The notes beneath the pieces were generated by a model. That model was not told where the DNA came from. It searched no databases and saw only the letters and a list, made by a program, of their open reading frames with translations. From assembly GCA_017590115.1 (NCBI GenBank), contig JAGGNK010006526.1, positions 62,001 to 126,000 of the forward strand: a stretch of 64,000 nt of DNA. Reading direction: 5' to 3'. Positions 1 to 32,462 of this stretch are shown in pieces; position 1 is the stretch's first letter, and every line of letters starts with the position of its first letter. Origin of the DNA: Montifringilla adamsi (lineage: Eukaryota; Chordata; Aves; Passeriformes; Passeridae). The position numbers were made by a program, and so were the translations under genes.

Positions 1-3000
1 GGCTCATGGGCACAGGGCGCTGGCCCTACAGACACAGAGGGCTTGTGCTGTGCTGGGACACAAGAGTGTCCCCTGCTTGGGGACAACAGGAACCCTCCAG
101 GGACAGCCCTGCCCCATTTACATTGTGGTGGGTGTCAGCCCTCTATGGGGGTGACACAGGTGACACTGCAGCTGAGGGACAAGGCCAGCCCCGTGGTCCA
201 ATGACCCCATGCAGGCAGCAGGGTGGGGAGAGGTGTGAGTGTAAAATTTCAGGGTTCCCTAAACCCTCTGGGCTCACCCCATAGCTATCCCCCCTCCAAG
301 ACCTGCTGAAGAAAGTTGGCTTTCCACCCCTACTACTATTTTTGGGTGTGCAAACATAATAAAAATAGTTGTGCTTAGTAATTATTTAATAGTTGATAAT
401 GAAAATCTTCCAGATGTGGGTGAGTGGAAATGAGGCATTTTCACTCTGGAAAGAGCACTAAATAATTTTCTAGACGAGCAGCTCTGGAAGTTAAAACCCT
501 CCAGAGCCCCAGACTCTCTAGATCTCTGTAAAAACAGAAGAGAGGCTCTCTGACTGGCAGGAGAGCAGCATATGAAAGACAAGCAGGCTGCTAAAATCTG
601 GTTTTCTGAAATTCTGTGCTATACTTGTCCAGAGATGTGGAGCACATCAGCTTCACCTGCACTAACCTTAACTCAGAGAATCTGGGAAACTCACCATGCC
701 TGCTGTTACCTGCCACATGCCAGATTAGACTTAAGGCAAGTGTTTAATTTTCTTTAAGATGTTTAATTTTGCACTGACTCACACAACAGGTTTGCTTTTC
801 TCCCCTGCCTCTAAGGGGTCAAGGATCTGTTAACTAAGACTTTGAGTTGTAGTTAATCTGACAAGTTATTATAACTAGCCTTTAAAAACAAAGCTGACAG
901 TTTCATAAAACTAATTACAAAGTCTCAGAAGATGGCAATAATTGATGTATTCTCTAACCATGCACTTACAATGGGAAATTAAGCTGTCCTGTCACAGGAC
1001 CAGCCACAGTAATGCACTCTCATGTACTAGGAGGGTTAATACCCCTGTAACTTCATGGCAAAAACCATTTTTTACCAAAAACAACTACTTCTCTATAAGC
1101 CTAAACCATCTGTGCTAACAACTGGGCTCTTCAGCAAGGAGATTCTGTATTTACACTCTGTTTTGTAGCCTGTTCTGCAGAAATGCAACTTTTCCAGTTT
1201 TGCATGGTCTTTTTTGAAGTCAGCCTAACCTGACCTTCATGTGGCACTGTGCAATTATGAGTTCCTGCTTCTCCTTTGCCTTCCACAGCTTCTCCCCCCA
1301 CCTCCCTCTCGGTATTTTGCAATCACTGTGGGGAGTGATTTCAACCACAACTAACAGCCATATCACTGCTTCTCCCCTGTGGGTAGTTCTGCAGTGCGGG
1401 CAGACAACTCCCCGGGCTGTTCTCAGCCAAAACCCAACGCCCACCCCGTGTGTTTATCTTTTCAAACACATATCCCTGCCTGGCTCAGCATCTGCCCAAG
1501 CAAGGCAAGCTGGAGAGTGGTGGTTTAGATGATGATTTAGATGATGAAAACCAGAGCGGGGCAGTTCTTGTGATGGTTCTTTTTGCTTCTGTTTCTCCTG
1601 CTCTGCTTCCCCTGCCCCAGCACTCCTTGATCTTCCAGCCTGTCACGGGCAAATGTTGTGTGTCTGCGTCCCTAATGTGCTTATTCATCCTATTTTGGGC
1701 TTCTTCTGGAGAAAGAGACCCCACAGAACTCTAAACAAAGTTTTCTAAGAAAGTTTTCAATGTGAAAGGTTCAGCAGAAATGAAAAACAGGCTTTCCATT
1801 CTACCCAAAACAGCAGTTAAAAAAAAAAAATGCAGATTTTTTTTAATGTTATTTGTTTGTTTTCATTTCATATACTCATTTAGCTCAAACAATATTGATG
1901 CCTCTCTTTGAATCCTGGTAAGACACAGTGCTAAATCAATATTTTTAAAGTATTTTTTTAGGAAAGGGTTTAAGTTCTGCATGAGGGAACCTACAAAGTG
2001 CAGCGTAGACATACTCAAGTTATTGCTATACAGAGCAGCAATTAGAATTTGCACAGGCACCATGCAGCAGTCACAGTTATCATTTTCACATCACTGAAGC
2101 CAAAAACCAGGGAGGAGTATTACTATTACCCCATCTGCTCATGTGAGGAGTCTCCACATTTTGCTCTCTTTCTAAACAGCTGCAGACACCCCCGTGCTCT
2201 TTCCTCCTGCCATGGCTGTTACAGAAAAAAACCATTTCTGTTTGTTTTTTGTTGTTTTGCTTGGTTTCTTGAAAGCCCAGACTGAAGCAAATTCTCTTTT
2301 TGACTCTTCTTTAGCAGACATTCCCCACGTGGAAACAATCAGACAGTATTTTCTCATAAGTACTCTGGTTAGGTAATATAAATTTAAATATTTTTATATT
2401 GTTTTTCTTTAGGAGAACAATATCTGAATCACTGAGGTAACCCGCAGTCTATGGACACATATGCAGAATGTATTCACTGTGATTCTTGTCCACTTTAAAA
2501 GTAAATATGGTATAAATACAAATTATTATATATACATATAAAATCTGTTTTAGCAGTACAAGGTTGGCAAAAGCAAAATTAGTTCATTTCTTAGGAATTA
2601 CAGGATCTATGCAAATTTCTCAAAACTTAAATCAGTGTACAGAGAAAACTTTTGCTACTAAATGGTGTATGTTGGAAGGCTTTTGTTTAAAAATGTTTCA
2701 GTTATTGAAATGCTTTCCACATTTTGAAGAGGTGAGTCCAAGAGGTGTAATCTGTTCGGTCTGTAAGTTGTGTACAAGCCACATATACACAATTTATGCT
2801 GACTGCAAAAAAAATTAGTAAATTAAAATGAATAAATTGTAGCTGCAGTGGCATTTTGAACCCCTGTGGAAAGTACTTGTGATGTATTTTAGAGGTGTGT
2901 CAGAGGCAGGGCTGAGTCACACGGGTAAACACCACATTCCTTTTTTTTTGTTTGTTTGTTTGAAGCTGTCCTGAGTACAGAGGAACAGTGCTGATATTCA

Positions 3001-4404
3001 ATTTCATCAGTCCAGGCACAGTTTGAACACCCATCATTTACTCTCTTCCTTTTTCAGACTAATCCAGCAGGAAGAGTTCAATCACGCAAGCACCAGAAAG
3101 AAATCTCAGATATAAAAAAATCTGGCAGCAGCAATGATTACTTCTTTCTTTATGGAAGCTAGTCTTGCTGTTGAAACCAACACAAGTTTGTTTTGTTTTT
3201 TTTAATAATGAGATATTAATAGATTAAACTATTATAATTTTATGTGTGTAGGAAATGCTACATCAAATATTTTTTTTTTTTCAATTAGGTGGAAGCAGCA
3301 ACCTGAAAACACAGACTGGTAAAAAATAAGCATGGAATTGGCAAAATCAACATTATTTTTTCCACTGGGCAATTACAACAAGAAGACTGATCTGGCCAGC
3401 TGCTTCCATTACAATATTTGTTTTCATTAATATTTTTTTATGAGCCAATCTTGTCTGCTAAATAAGCACCATTTAGTTTAATCTCATGTGGTAGACCAGG
3501 AAGCTAAAATGCAATTGTTTCAACAACAACAAAAAAGAATCTTGAGGCTTCTGAGGGGGAAAGGAAGGCCTCCCTACAAATAGTTTGGATTTTTAATACA
3601 TCGTTTTGATTTGGGAGGTGAAATAGAACACTTCATACCCATGCCTCTGTTGGGAGAGAAAAGTGCTTTGCTTCAGGCAGACCAACGACAAGACAAATAC
3701 ACGAGGATGGGGAAGGATGAGACCACAATTTTTTATAGCGCAATAAAAACTCCTCGATTTAAAACCAAGCACCAAACTAAATTCTGGAAGCAGAGAGAAC
3801 CAAAGCCAGCACTAAACACCTGCAGAGGGCTCAGTTTGTCCAACAATAAAACCTCCAAACTTTGTCTCTTGTACTGCCTGTGAACACAGACCCTTTCACA
3901 CCAGTGCCAGCTGCAGTGTAAAATTACCCTGGGTTATAATCCTACTGTGCTGACAATTTTATGTTCCAGCAGGTGCTGTAGAATTTTTTACCAGCTGCTA
4001 TCTTGTTGCCCAGCTTTTCTATTTTTCCAGTGGAAAAGGAGCAAATTCTGGTAAATGGCAGGGAAGGAAAAAAACAGAGATAATGGTTTGTGTCAGCAAA
4101 GGCGTCATGTGGGAAAACCAGGAGCTCCCAGCTATGCCTTAATTACTTTAACTATATACACCCCTGTGACTGGAATATATTTTTTTTGCAGTTTGAAGGG
4201 CTGTCACCTAGCAGTGGAAATTTGGAAAAGGATTCCCGTTTTTCCTGAAGAATTAATGTTCAACCTGAAAGTGTGTGCCTCTCACTGGCAGCAAAACTTC
4301 ATGAGCCACACTGACATCAGCCAAGGAATATGAAAATGCAGACTTCAAAGCTGGGCTGACTCCACCTGAGGAATTGCGCTCCGAGTCCTGAAATGAGCAA
4401 ACTC
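1..4404. other. Upstream flank, no gene recognised
   Basis: No coding exon, RNA gene or identifiable transposon can be supported here. The first 300 bases are more GC-rich than what follows and carry an open frame at 6-284, with AATAAA at 358-363. This could be the tail of an upstream gene, but the translation resembles nothing I know. The rest is AT-rich intergenic sequence with short poly(A) and poly(T) runs, for example near 1819, 2941 and 3271. All open frames are short and look random. Confidence 0.5.
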
Positions 4405-4690
4405 GCAGAATCATGGAATCAGGGTGGAAATGAGCTCTGAGGTCATCAAGTCAAGCCCAGGACTGAACACCACATTGTCACCCAGACCATGGCACGGAGT
4501 GCCACTGCCAGCCTTTCCTTAAACACCTCCAGGGACAGTGACGACTCCACCACCTCCCTGGGCAGCCCCTTCTGCCCTCTCATCCTGCAGCTGGGAGATC
4601 CCTGGATACCAAACTCCTCCAAAGCAGCCCCACACTGGGTGCTCAGGCAGCACCAGGAGCCAAGGTTGTTTTTTAAACCACAGCGAGCAG
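4405..4690 (-). mobile_element. CR1 LINE 3'-end fragment, reverse orientation
   Basis: The plus strand reads like the reverse complement of a CR1 3' end. It begins with an 'agaatcatggaatcagggt' type terminus, continues through a 'cctccagggacagtgacgac' type segment, and then has the 'ccaccacctccctgggcagc' motif. CR1 copies in birds are usually 5'-truncated, and this one has only the 3' few hundred bases. It lies about 1.1 kb upstream of the LMNB1 start codon and back to back with the next, plus-oriented CR1. Confidence 0.8.
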
Positions 4691-4787
4691 CTTGTGGGTG
4701 AGGGAGAAGTGAATTCGTGTAAGAAACCTCCGGCACAGCAAAATTCCTTATTTATGAGGGGTTTATAGCTGCACCTGGACAGAGCCC

Positions 4788-5358
4788 AGGGGTGGCCAAG
4801 AGCCGATGGCCCCTGGGCTGTGCCAGCCGTGGGTGGCAGCAGGAGCGGGGCAGTGCCCGTCGCTGTGCCGGCCCTGCTGAGGCCACACTCGAGTGCTGTG
4901 TCACCTCTGGGCCCTCACACGGGGAATGGAGGGGCTGGAGCGTGGCCAGGGAAGGGAACGGAGCTGGGAAGGGGCTGCAGCCCCAGGAGAGGCTGAGGGA
5001 GCTGGGAAGGGCTGAGCCTGGAGAAAAGGAGGCTCAGGGGGGCCCGTGTGGCTCTGCACAGCTCCTGCCAGGGGACAGCCGGGGGGTCGGGCTGTGCTCC
5101 CAGGGAACAAGGGCAAGAAGAAATGGCCTGAAGCTGTGCTAGGGGCAGTTAGATTGGACATCAGGAGGAATTTCTTCCTAGAACGGGTGCCCGGGCACTG
5201 GAACAGGCTGCCCAGGGACGTAGTGGAATTACTAACCCCGGAGGTGCTTAAGGAAAGCCCGCACGGCGCTCAGTGCCACGCTCTTGTTGACAGGGTGGTG
5301 TCCGGCCGTACGCTGGGCTCGATCACCCCCGCCTGATTTATTCCGCGGTTCTGTAATT
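4788..5358 (+). mobile_element. CR1 LINE 3' fragment abutting the LMNB1 CpG island
   Basis: The sequence runs from 'ggggtggccaagagccgatg' (end of RT/start of 3' region type) through 'aggagaggctgagggagctg' and 'cactggaacaggctgcccag'. It ends in a decayed 'cctgatttattccgcggttc' that resembles the CR1 terminal octamer repeats. The element is GC-rich and diverged. It ends only about 220 bp upstream of the E2F/CHR-like promoter module, so it marks the upstream limit of the unique promoter. Confidence 0.85.
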
Positions 5359-5526
5359 TACAGCCACACCGCCAAAGCAGCGCCTGTCCCCGGGAGGGCT
5401 CGGCCAGGCGAGGGGGGCTGCGGGCGGCCGTGCGGGGACCCCCGGGCGCGGCAGCGGGAGGGGACGCGGAACGCGGATCCCTTTGTCCGGAGCCATGGGC
5501 GGGAACGGTGGGCGGGAATGCGCGCA

Positions 5527-5554
5527 GGGCGTGGGCGTGGCCCGGTGGGCGTGG
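5527..5554 (+). promoter_or_regulatory. LMNB1: Three GGGCGTGG boxes (Sp/KLF type)
   Basis: The octamer GGGCGTGG occurs at 5527-5534, 5533-5540 (overlapping the first) and 5547-5554. These GC/GT-boxes are typical binding sites of the Sp and KLF zinc-finger families. A further GC box lies at 5671-5680. Function is inferred from motif match and position only. Confidence 0.5.
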
Positions 5555-5578
5555 CCTCGGTGGCGCGCCCGCCGGCCG

Positions 5579-5593
5579 TTGGCGGGTTTTGAA
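5579..5593 (+). promoter_or_regulatory. LMNB1: E2F-like site adjoining a CHR-like TTTGAA element
   Basis: TTGGCGGG (5579-5586) resembles an E2F site, and TTTGAA (5588-5593) is the canonical cell-cycle homology region core. The pair resembles the CDE/CHR modules bound by DREAM and MMB complexes, although the spacing (about 2 bp) is shorter than the usual 4 bp. Lamin B1 expression is known to be linked to proliferation and to fall in senescence, so such a module makes biological sense. It is a motif inference, not proof. Confidence 0.5.
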
Positions 5594-5621
5594 TTTAGCC
5601 CGCGTCAGAAGGCGACTCGCG

Positions 5622-5626
5622 ATTGG
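5622..5626 (-). promoter_or_regulatory. LMNB1: Inverted CCAAT box (ATTGG)
   Basis: ATTGG within GCGATTGGCTGG is a CCAAT box on the minus strand, the usual NF-Y context in CpG-island promoters of cell-cycle genes. It lies about 30 bp downstream of the CHR-like element. Confidence 0.5.
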
Positions 5627-5638
5627 CTGGCGCGTGGT

Positions 5639-5644
5639 CACGTG
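5639..5644. promoter_or_regulatory. LMNB1: Palindromic E-box CACGTG
   Basis: CACGTG in the context GGTCACGTGGG matches the Myc/Max and USF consensus. It sits in the promoter core between the CCAAT box and the GC box at 5671-5680. Confidence 0.5.
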
Positions 5645-5687
5645 GGCGGGAGGGCCGCGAGCGCGGTCCGGCGGGGCGGGCGCGCGG

Positions 5688-5694
5688 CCATATT
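5688..5694 (-). promoter_or_regulatory. LMNB1: YY1-like CCATATT near the presumed transcription start
   Basis: GGCCATATTGG contains the YY1 core CCATNTT. YY1 sites often lie at or just downstream of start sites in CpG-island promoters, so transcription probably starts near here. No ATG occurs between about 5700 and the start codon at 5817, so a message starting here would have no upstream ORF. The start site itself cannot be fixed from sequence. Confidence 0.35.
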
Positions 5695-5733
5695 GGATCG
5701 GTGCGGAGCCGGCGGAGGAGGAGGCGACGGCGG

Positions 5734-5768
5734 TCGGTCCGTCCGTCCGTCCGTCTGTCCGTCGGTCC
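5734..5768. repeat. GTCC/GTCG tetranucleotide repeat in the LMNB1 5' UTR
   Basis: About eight GTCC or GTCG-like units run in tandem ('gtccgtccgtccgtctgtcc' type) directly upstream of the start codon, probably within the 5' leader. The tract could vary in length between individuals. Confidence 0.75.
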
Positions 5769-5816
5769 CCGCCTGCTGCCCGCCCCGCCGGTGTCCTCCC
5801 GCTGCGCCCCCTCTCC

Positions 5817-27040
<21,224 letters not shown>

Positions 27041-27755
27041 AATTCCAGCCACTCCAGGCTCCTCCAGCCGTGGTAATCCCTGCCTGCAGAACAGAGCCTT
27101 CTGAGAAGCACAACCTTATTTTCCTGTCTGTGAATTTTTAAAGCTGCGAGTCTGATGGCCTTAAATTTCCTCTGCCAGTGAAGGAAGGGAAAAAAAAAGA
27201 AGAAAAGAAAAAGAAAAAGGAAGGTTTGTCAGAAGCATCTCGATTTCCTTGCAGGATGTGAGCTGGTAGCTCCTGACAAGGAGAATTCACCTCATGCTTC
27301 TGTGTCTCTCTCAGATTTATACACCAGTCTCTCTTCATTGAAACCTTGCTGGAGTAGGAATATTCCAGTGTGTTTTGGGGATCGATTTTTTTTTAGATTA
27401 TACCACTCTAGACTAGTTGCTACGACCTCTTTGTAATTTAGGTGCTGTTGGGGATTGGTTTAGAGCTCTTAATTTTGGAAGAGGATTCATGTTACACTTT
27501 GTAGTTGTGTTGTTAAGATAGTGTTACCAGCTTAAATTTTCTTATGTGTTTTTTTTCTAACAAATTAGGAAGCTGTTTTAATATGGATTGCCTTACTTGT
27601 TTACAATTTTTAGTAACACAACAAAGTCTCTAGAGGTCTAGTCTACATTTGTATGGGAAACAGTTGTAATTTTGCCAATGTTGAAAGTTTTTCTGTCCTT
27701 TTCACATTATTCCAATGTCTGGAAAACATTGTAATAAAGTATGTCTGTGCTACAG
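27041..27755 (+). other. LMNB1: LMNB1 3' UTR (estimated end)
   Basis: Follows the TGA directly. It includes an A/G-rich tract (27187-27222) and ends near the first good poly(A) signal. The exact cleavage site is inferred as about 15-20 bases past the signal, before a T/G-rich downstream stretch. Confidence 0.7.
27733..27738 (+). terminator. LMNB1: LMNB1 polyadenylation signal AATAAA
   Basis: AATAAA in TTGTAATAAAGTATGTCTGTG, about 690 bases after the stop codon and followed by a GT-rich stretch typical of downstream elements. Other AATAAA copies lie farther on (for example near 29283), so longer 3' ends cannot be excluded. Confidence 0.7.
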
Positions 27756-30177
27756 AGTAAAGTTTTTGGAATTTGTTTCTTCCTAGAACTGAGCTAAAAG
27801 TTGAATGAGCATTGAATCCTTGAAATTGCTGGGCTTTGGAGCTGAAGAAACATCCATTAAATGGAACAGTGGCATTTGAGGTGCAAAGATTCCTTCTGAA
27901 TAATGACTGATACTGCTTCACGTTTGGAAAAACAATTCTTTATAGGTTTATTCAGACTCTGTTGCATTTGTGCTCATCTTGGCTCATGGTTCTGTCCTTA
28001 CTGGACTGGCTTTTACTGCATCCTGCAAGTGCCAGGCTAAGCAGTGTGAGCAAGCACAGTAACATAAAGAGAAATTTAGAAGTGCTATAAAATACTTATC
28101 TTTGACATAGTCTGAATTTACTGTTTCAAATGCACAGCCAGAATTTTGGAAGTTGATTGTATTTATTTATTTTTTTAATTGACTGGACTTTTCGTGGCAA
28201 AATTAAGATTTTTTTACATGTCTTTCACCTTGGATGAACCCTTTTTTGGTGCCATTTCAACCATGTGCCAGCAGAAGGTGGAAAGGGAGGGGTTGATGTA
28301 CAAATCTGAAGTTATGGTAGGAACCTTCCTGCATGGTCACATTCTTGGTTATAGCTTTTGTAGAGCCTGTTCTTCGATGGCAATGGGAGAAATGCAGATT
28401 TTAGAACAATTCTTCTTTTTTTTTTCTTTGCTGTGGCAGGAATTACTGTAAATTAAAAGAAGGGAATGTTGGGAAACAACTGTGAAACATGCTGCCACAA
28501 GGTGGAGGTCTTGTTTTGCTTGATTTTTTTTTTTTAATACTTGTACAGCAAGCACCCAACACTTCCTGCACTTCCCTGCAAGTTCCGTAACTTGATTATC
28601 ATTGGTTCTGGCATTAGATACAAATTGCATCCTCCTGCAGGTGAAAACTCTTTAGCAATTTACTGCTTGTAGCTGGATAAACACTTTACCAGAAATGTTT
28701 CTGCTCAAACACACTCACTCCTGTGAGAAACAGATTAGGACTTTAGGAAACAAGTGGTTTGACCTGTGCAGGAAACCTGTGAACTGCATTCTTTTTTCCC
28801 AGTGTTCATTGTAAAAAACCCAGTGTAGTCAAAACTGGTGCAAATTAGTTTGTGGTGCTGTTGACAGCAGTTTTGTCCTAAAAATTGGTTTTTGCTTTGT
28901 GTTTCCTTGTTCATGATTTACATATATACATCACATTTGTCCCAAGCTGACAGCAAAATATGGACAGAGAAATGAATACATAAATTCTGTTCAACAGATG
29001 CTATTTGTTAATTTCCTTCTATGAATAATGTAATTTTAAATGCTTACTCTTAATTTCTTCCCATGAAAATTTGTCGTATCAGTGTATCATTTTGATACTA
29101 CTGTGGGGGTTTCTGGATTGAAAAGGATGGTTTTTATCTGTGAAACGCTGTGTTTCGTATTTATATTGAACTGTAAGCTGTATCTGTACTTCAGGTTAAA
29201 TGCTGCTGCTTTTACAGAAATGGCCACGTGATAACTGTGAAGGATTTTTCTCCAGGCAAAGAAATCAAGTAGCTGATGGAGAATAAAATCTCTTAAAGCC
29301 CCTGTTCCAAAGAGGACAACTGATAATAATTGGTGATTTTTAGAAAGGGAGGAGAGGCTGTGTGTGATGGATGTGAATGCTTATTGAGCTTTTCCTGGAC
29401 ATCAAGGAAGTGCTGGGACACTTAATTATTTATCATACTCAACTAGCTCCATCACAGGATTATGGCAGAAGTTAGCTGTTTTATCCCAGGTTTTGCTTGG
29501 TGTGCATTTATTGCTCAGAGCCTTTTGCTGATCTCCTGGTATATTTTTAGCAGGTTTGCATAAATACAGGATTTCTGTGTGATAACAACACTGTGATTAA
29601 CCCTGAAGAAAAGCTTCATTTGAGGCATTAATAAAGGAAGGCACATTTCAGCTCAAGATGATTGACTGATAGAATTTTCCTACAATTAAAAATTAACTCT
29701 TGGATGTGAGTTTTCATAGCTGTTCTGCACTTTCAGAACAAAAAATATTATTTTTGGCAAGCAAGTCTTACTTTCTGCATAATAATAGAAGCCATGGAAT
29801 GAAACTGTGACATTGATTTCCCCTGCAACTGCAGCATCTTGTTTTTGAGGTTGCTGTGTTTTGTTGTTACTCCTAAGGGCATGTTGTACATAGGATATCA
29901 ACATTTGTTGTCTGTTTTGACAGGTTTTATTGGGAAAGTATTTGGTACACTTAGAATAAAGAAAATTCCCTTTGGTTTTGTAACCTTTCAACCCCAAACT
30001 GAGGACGAGTGTTTTGTAGCCTTGCCACAAGCAGGTGTGGAGGAGAGGCTGTCAGCAGAAGATTTAATACCTGAAAGCTGGTTAAGGGTTAAGATATAAC
30101 CCTTGGTTTTTTAAAAAAAGCTGTCTCGTTTGGAAATGCAAGTGAAGCTAAGTTTGAAATGTGGAATAACAGAGTGG
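27756..30177. other. Intergenic region between the convergent genes, left part
   Basis: AT-rich sequence with no recognised gene or clear transposon. Open frames are short and look random. Confidence 0.7.
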
Positions 30178-30656
30178 ATCAGTGAGGTGTCATCAACAGT
30201 GCTGGGACGAGCTCTGGTTATTATTTATCTCTACTGATCTGGAGTTTTCCCTCAGTAAATTTGGAGATAACACTACGTTGGAGTTCTGGATAACACTGAA
30301 TTGGATCTGCTGGAGGCCAGGAGGGCTCTGCAGAGGCTCTGGACAGGCTGGATCCATGGGATGAGGCCAGTGGGGTGAGGGACAACCAGGGCAAGTGCTG
30401 GGTCCTGCCCTCGGGTCACAACAACCCCTGCAGCTCCAGGCAAGGTTTAAACTGGATATTAGGAAAAGTTCCTTCACTGAAGGGGTGGAATGGGCTGCCT
30501 AGGGAAGTGGTGGAATTATCATCCCTGTGAGTGTTCAGCAAAACCTGTGGATGTGGCACCTGGGGACGTGGTTTGTGCTCAGCGTGGTGGTGCTGGGTCA
30601 GTGGTTGCACTCAATGCATCATCCTTTCCAACCTTAAAAATTGTCTGATTCCGTGA
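30178..30656 (+). mobile_element. CR1 LINE 3' fragment
   Basis: Contains 'ggtttaaactggatattagg', 'ggaatgggctgcctagggaa' and a terminal 'attgtctgattccgtgaatt' decayed octamer repeat. The upstream part ('tttggagataacac' then 'caggctggatccatgggatg') matches the CR1 reverse-transcriptase 3' region. It is inactive, without an intact frame. Confidence 0.85.
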
Positions 30657-32018
30657 ATTGGCACTGTAGTTTTAAAGATACTTTTGAATACCCAATAATT
30701 GGCAGTAAAGAGGCAGGGCTCAGTTCTGCTTGCAAGGAAAATGCTTCTTTAATTAACCAGTTGTGTGTTAAATGAGGCGCCATCTCACAAAAAGTAACAA
30801 GTAAAGATATTTAATTATTAACAGATTGGGTTTTTTCTGTTTGTTCCAAAGGGAGAGCTATTTCAGCTCTCTCAGTGCATGAGTCTGTCTGTCAGTATCT
30901 GTTCTCAGACCTCTTTCTGATGGTCCCCATTGCATCAAAGGCCAGTTGCATTTATTGGCTCCGGGTCCCTTTATGCAGAGTTGTCACTTTGCCCTGTGTG
31001 ACTTTGTAGTGGTGCAAAGCTGGTTTAAATAAGTGAAATGTAAATGACATTTTGAGGTCTCAGTCAGGCAGAACTGTTCAGTTGAGTAACGAAAAAAAAC
31101 GCCAAACAACACCAAAAACTGAAGTATCTTTAATAACTGCTTCTGTTGTGACTTCCTTCCAGCTGAACAGAAAACTGGGGTATTTCTAAATCTTTATGTA
31201 ATGTGATAGGCAAGTCCTGCAGGGGAAAGACTATATAAAAAAGTAAAACTTCCTCATTTTGCATTATACTCATCACACTGAATCAGAACAGGCTGCTTTT
31301 ATCATTTGCAACTTAAAATACTGGCTCAAATACTGTTGAATGCTGTTCCTTACATGTAACTTCTTATCTGGAAAAGGAATGTAAATTACAAGGTCAGCTG
31401 CATGAGAAGAAAGCATAGAGCTGCTGAGAGAGAAGTTGAGTGGCATTTTAAAAAGATAAAAAGATGGTTACTCATCCTGTCATTAATTATGTTCTTTAAT
31501 TAATTTTGTTTTTTAAGGAGAGCATAACAAAGGTGTCATTGTACTGCCAGGAGCTTTGCTGGCTGTGGCTTCTGCTGTGGTTAATTTTGTCTTTTCACTT
31601 TTACTCAGACAGAAATGGGTGTTGCTGCTGTTGTAGAAAATATTCTGTAATAATCTGCTGTAATAATCCAGTTTTTTGTGGAAATTTGGGGTTGGTGTGG
31701 CATCTACAGCATCAACTCATGGAGGAAAAATCAGCTCCTTCTGTCTGTAAATCTTTAGAGCAGGAGTGGGATTAAGGAGTAATATCTCTCATCTTGCAGT
31801 TCTTGTGTTTTAGAAAAAACAAGGAAGAATACAAATATGCTTTTTTTTTGTTCCATGGGTTTAATGCAGTGGTAAGTGTCTGACTGGATTTTTTCTGCCA
31901 CTTTTTTTTTTCCTCAAGAAAAACCATGGGACACTACTGTGACTGGACCATGCTTTTAATCTCTGTCTGCTTCAATATGCCTTCTTCAGGTAAGTAAAGT
32001 TGTCTTTACACAAAAAAT
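30657..32018. other. Intergenic region, right part
   Basis: No gene recognised. The A/C-only tract and the probable end of the MARCHF3 transcript follow. Confidence 0.65.
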
Positions 32019-32164
32019 AAAAAAAACAAACCAAAACCAAACAAAAAAAAAACAAAAAAAAAACAACAACAAAAAAAAAAACAACAACAACAAAAAAAAC
32101 CAAAACAAACAAACAAACAAACAAAAAAAACCCAACCCCAAAACACAAACCACCAAAAAACAAA
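32019..32164. repeat. A/C-only low-complexity tract (CAAA-type)
   Basis: 146 bases made only of A and C on the plus strand, built from irregular CAAA, CAACAA and CAAAAAAAA units with a short exact CAAA run (about 32104-32122). It lies about 300 bp downstream of the likely end of MARCHF3. Confidence 0.9.
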
Positions 32165-32456
32165 TTAAAAAAACCCCTAAAATTGCACAGATGAGCTGGG
32201 CCAAGCCACTGTGCTGATGTCTGTGCACAGACCTTGCAGCTTCACTTGAATAAATGTTTCCCTGAATGTTTTGCCTCTTAATTCCCTATCACCCTGATTT
32301 TTGGTTTCATGAGGCAAAGCCAACAATAGCGGTCACTAAGAATAACAATTCTTTCAAAGAATTCGAAAGCAGTAATAAAGTTCTGAATAAACCTTACCTA
32401 AAGTATGTGTTGTAGGCATTAAAACACTGACAGCATCCTGGCCCAGCTAGATTTGC

Positions 32457-32462
32457 TTTATT
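32457..32462 (-). terminator. MARCHF3: Candidate MARCHF3 polyadenylation signal
   Basis: TTTATT on the plus strand is AATAAA on the minus strand. It is the first canonical signal after the stop codon at 34340-34342. RNA 3'-end data would be needed to confirm it. Confidence 0.35.

Noticed and set aside
6..284. Possible exon of an upstream gene
   Set aside because: The frame is open but the translation matches nothing I recognise, and no convincing splice pattern could be assigned. It is kept only as a remark in the flank entry.
4489..4736. Open frames at 4489-4701 (+) and 4446-4736 (-)
   Set aside because: They lie in a CR1 3' fragment, which is noncoding in this region.
5688..5697. SRF CArG box
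   Set aside because: CCATATTGG has only five A/T bases between CC and GG, where the consensus needs six. YY1 fits better.
31972..32228. Phe/Leu/Val-rich minus-strand frames suggesting membrane proteins
   Set aside because: They are translations of the A/C-only tract and mimic membrane segments by composition only.
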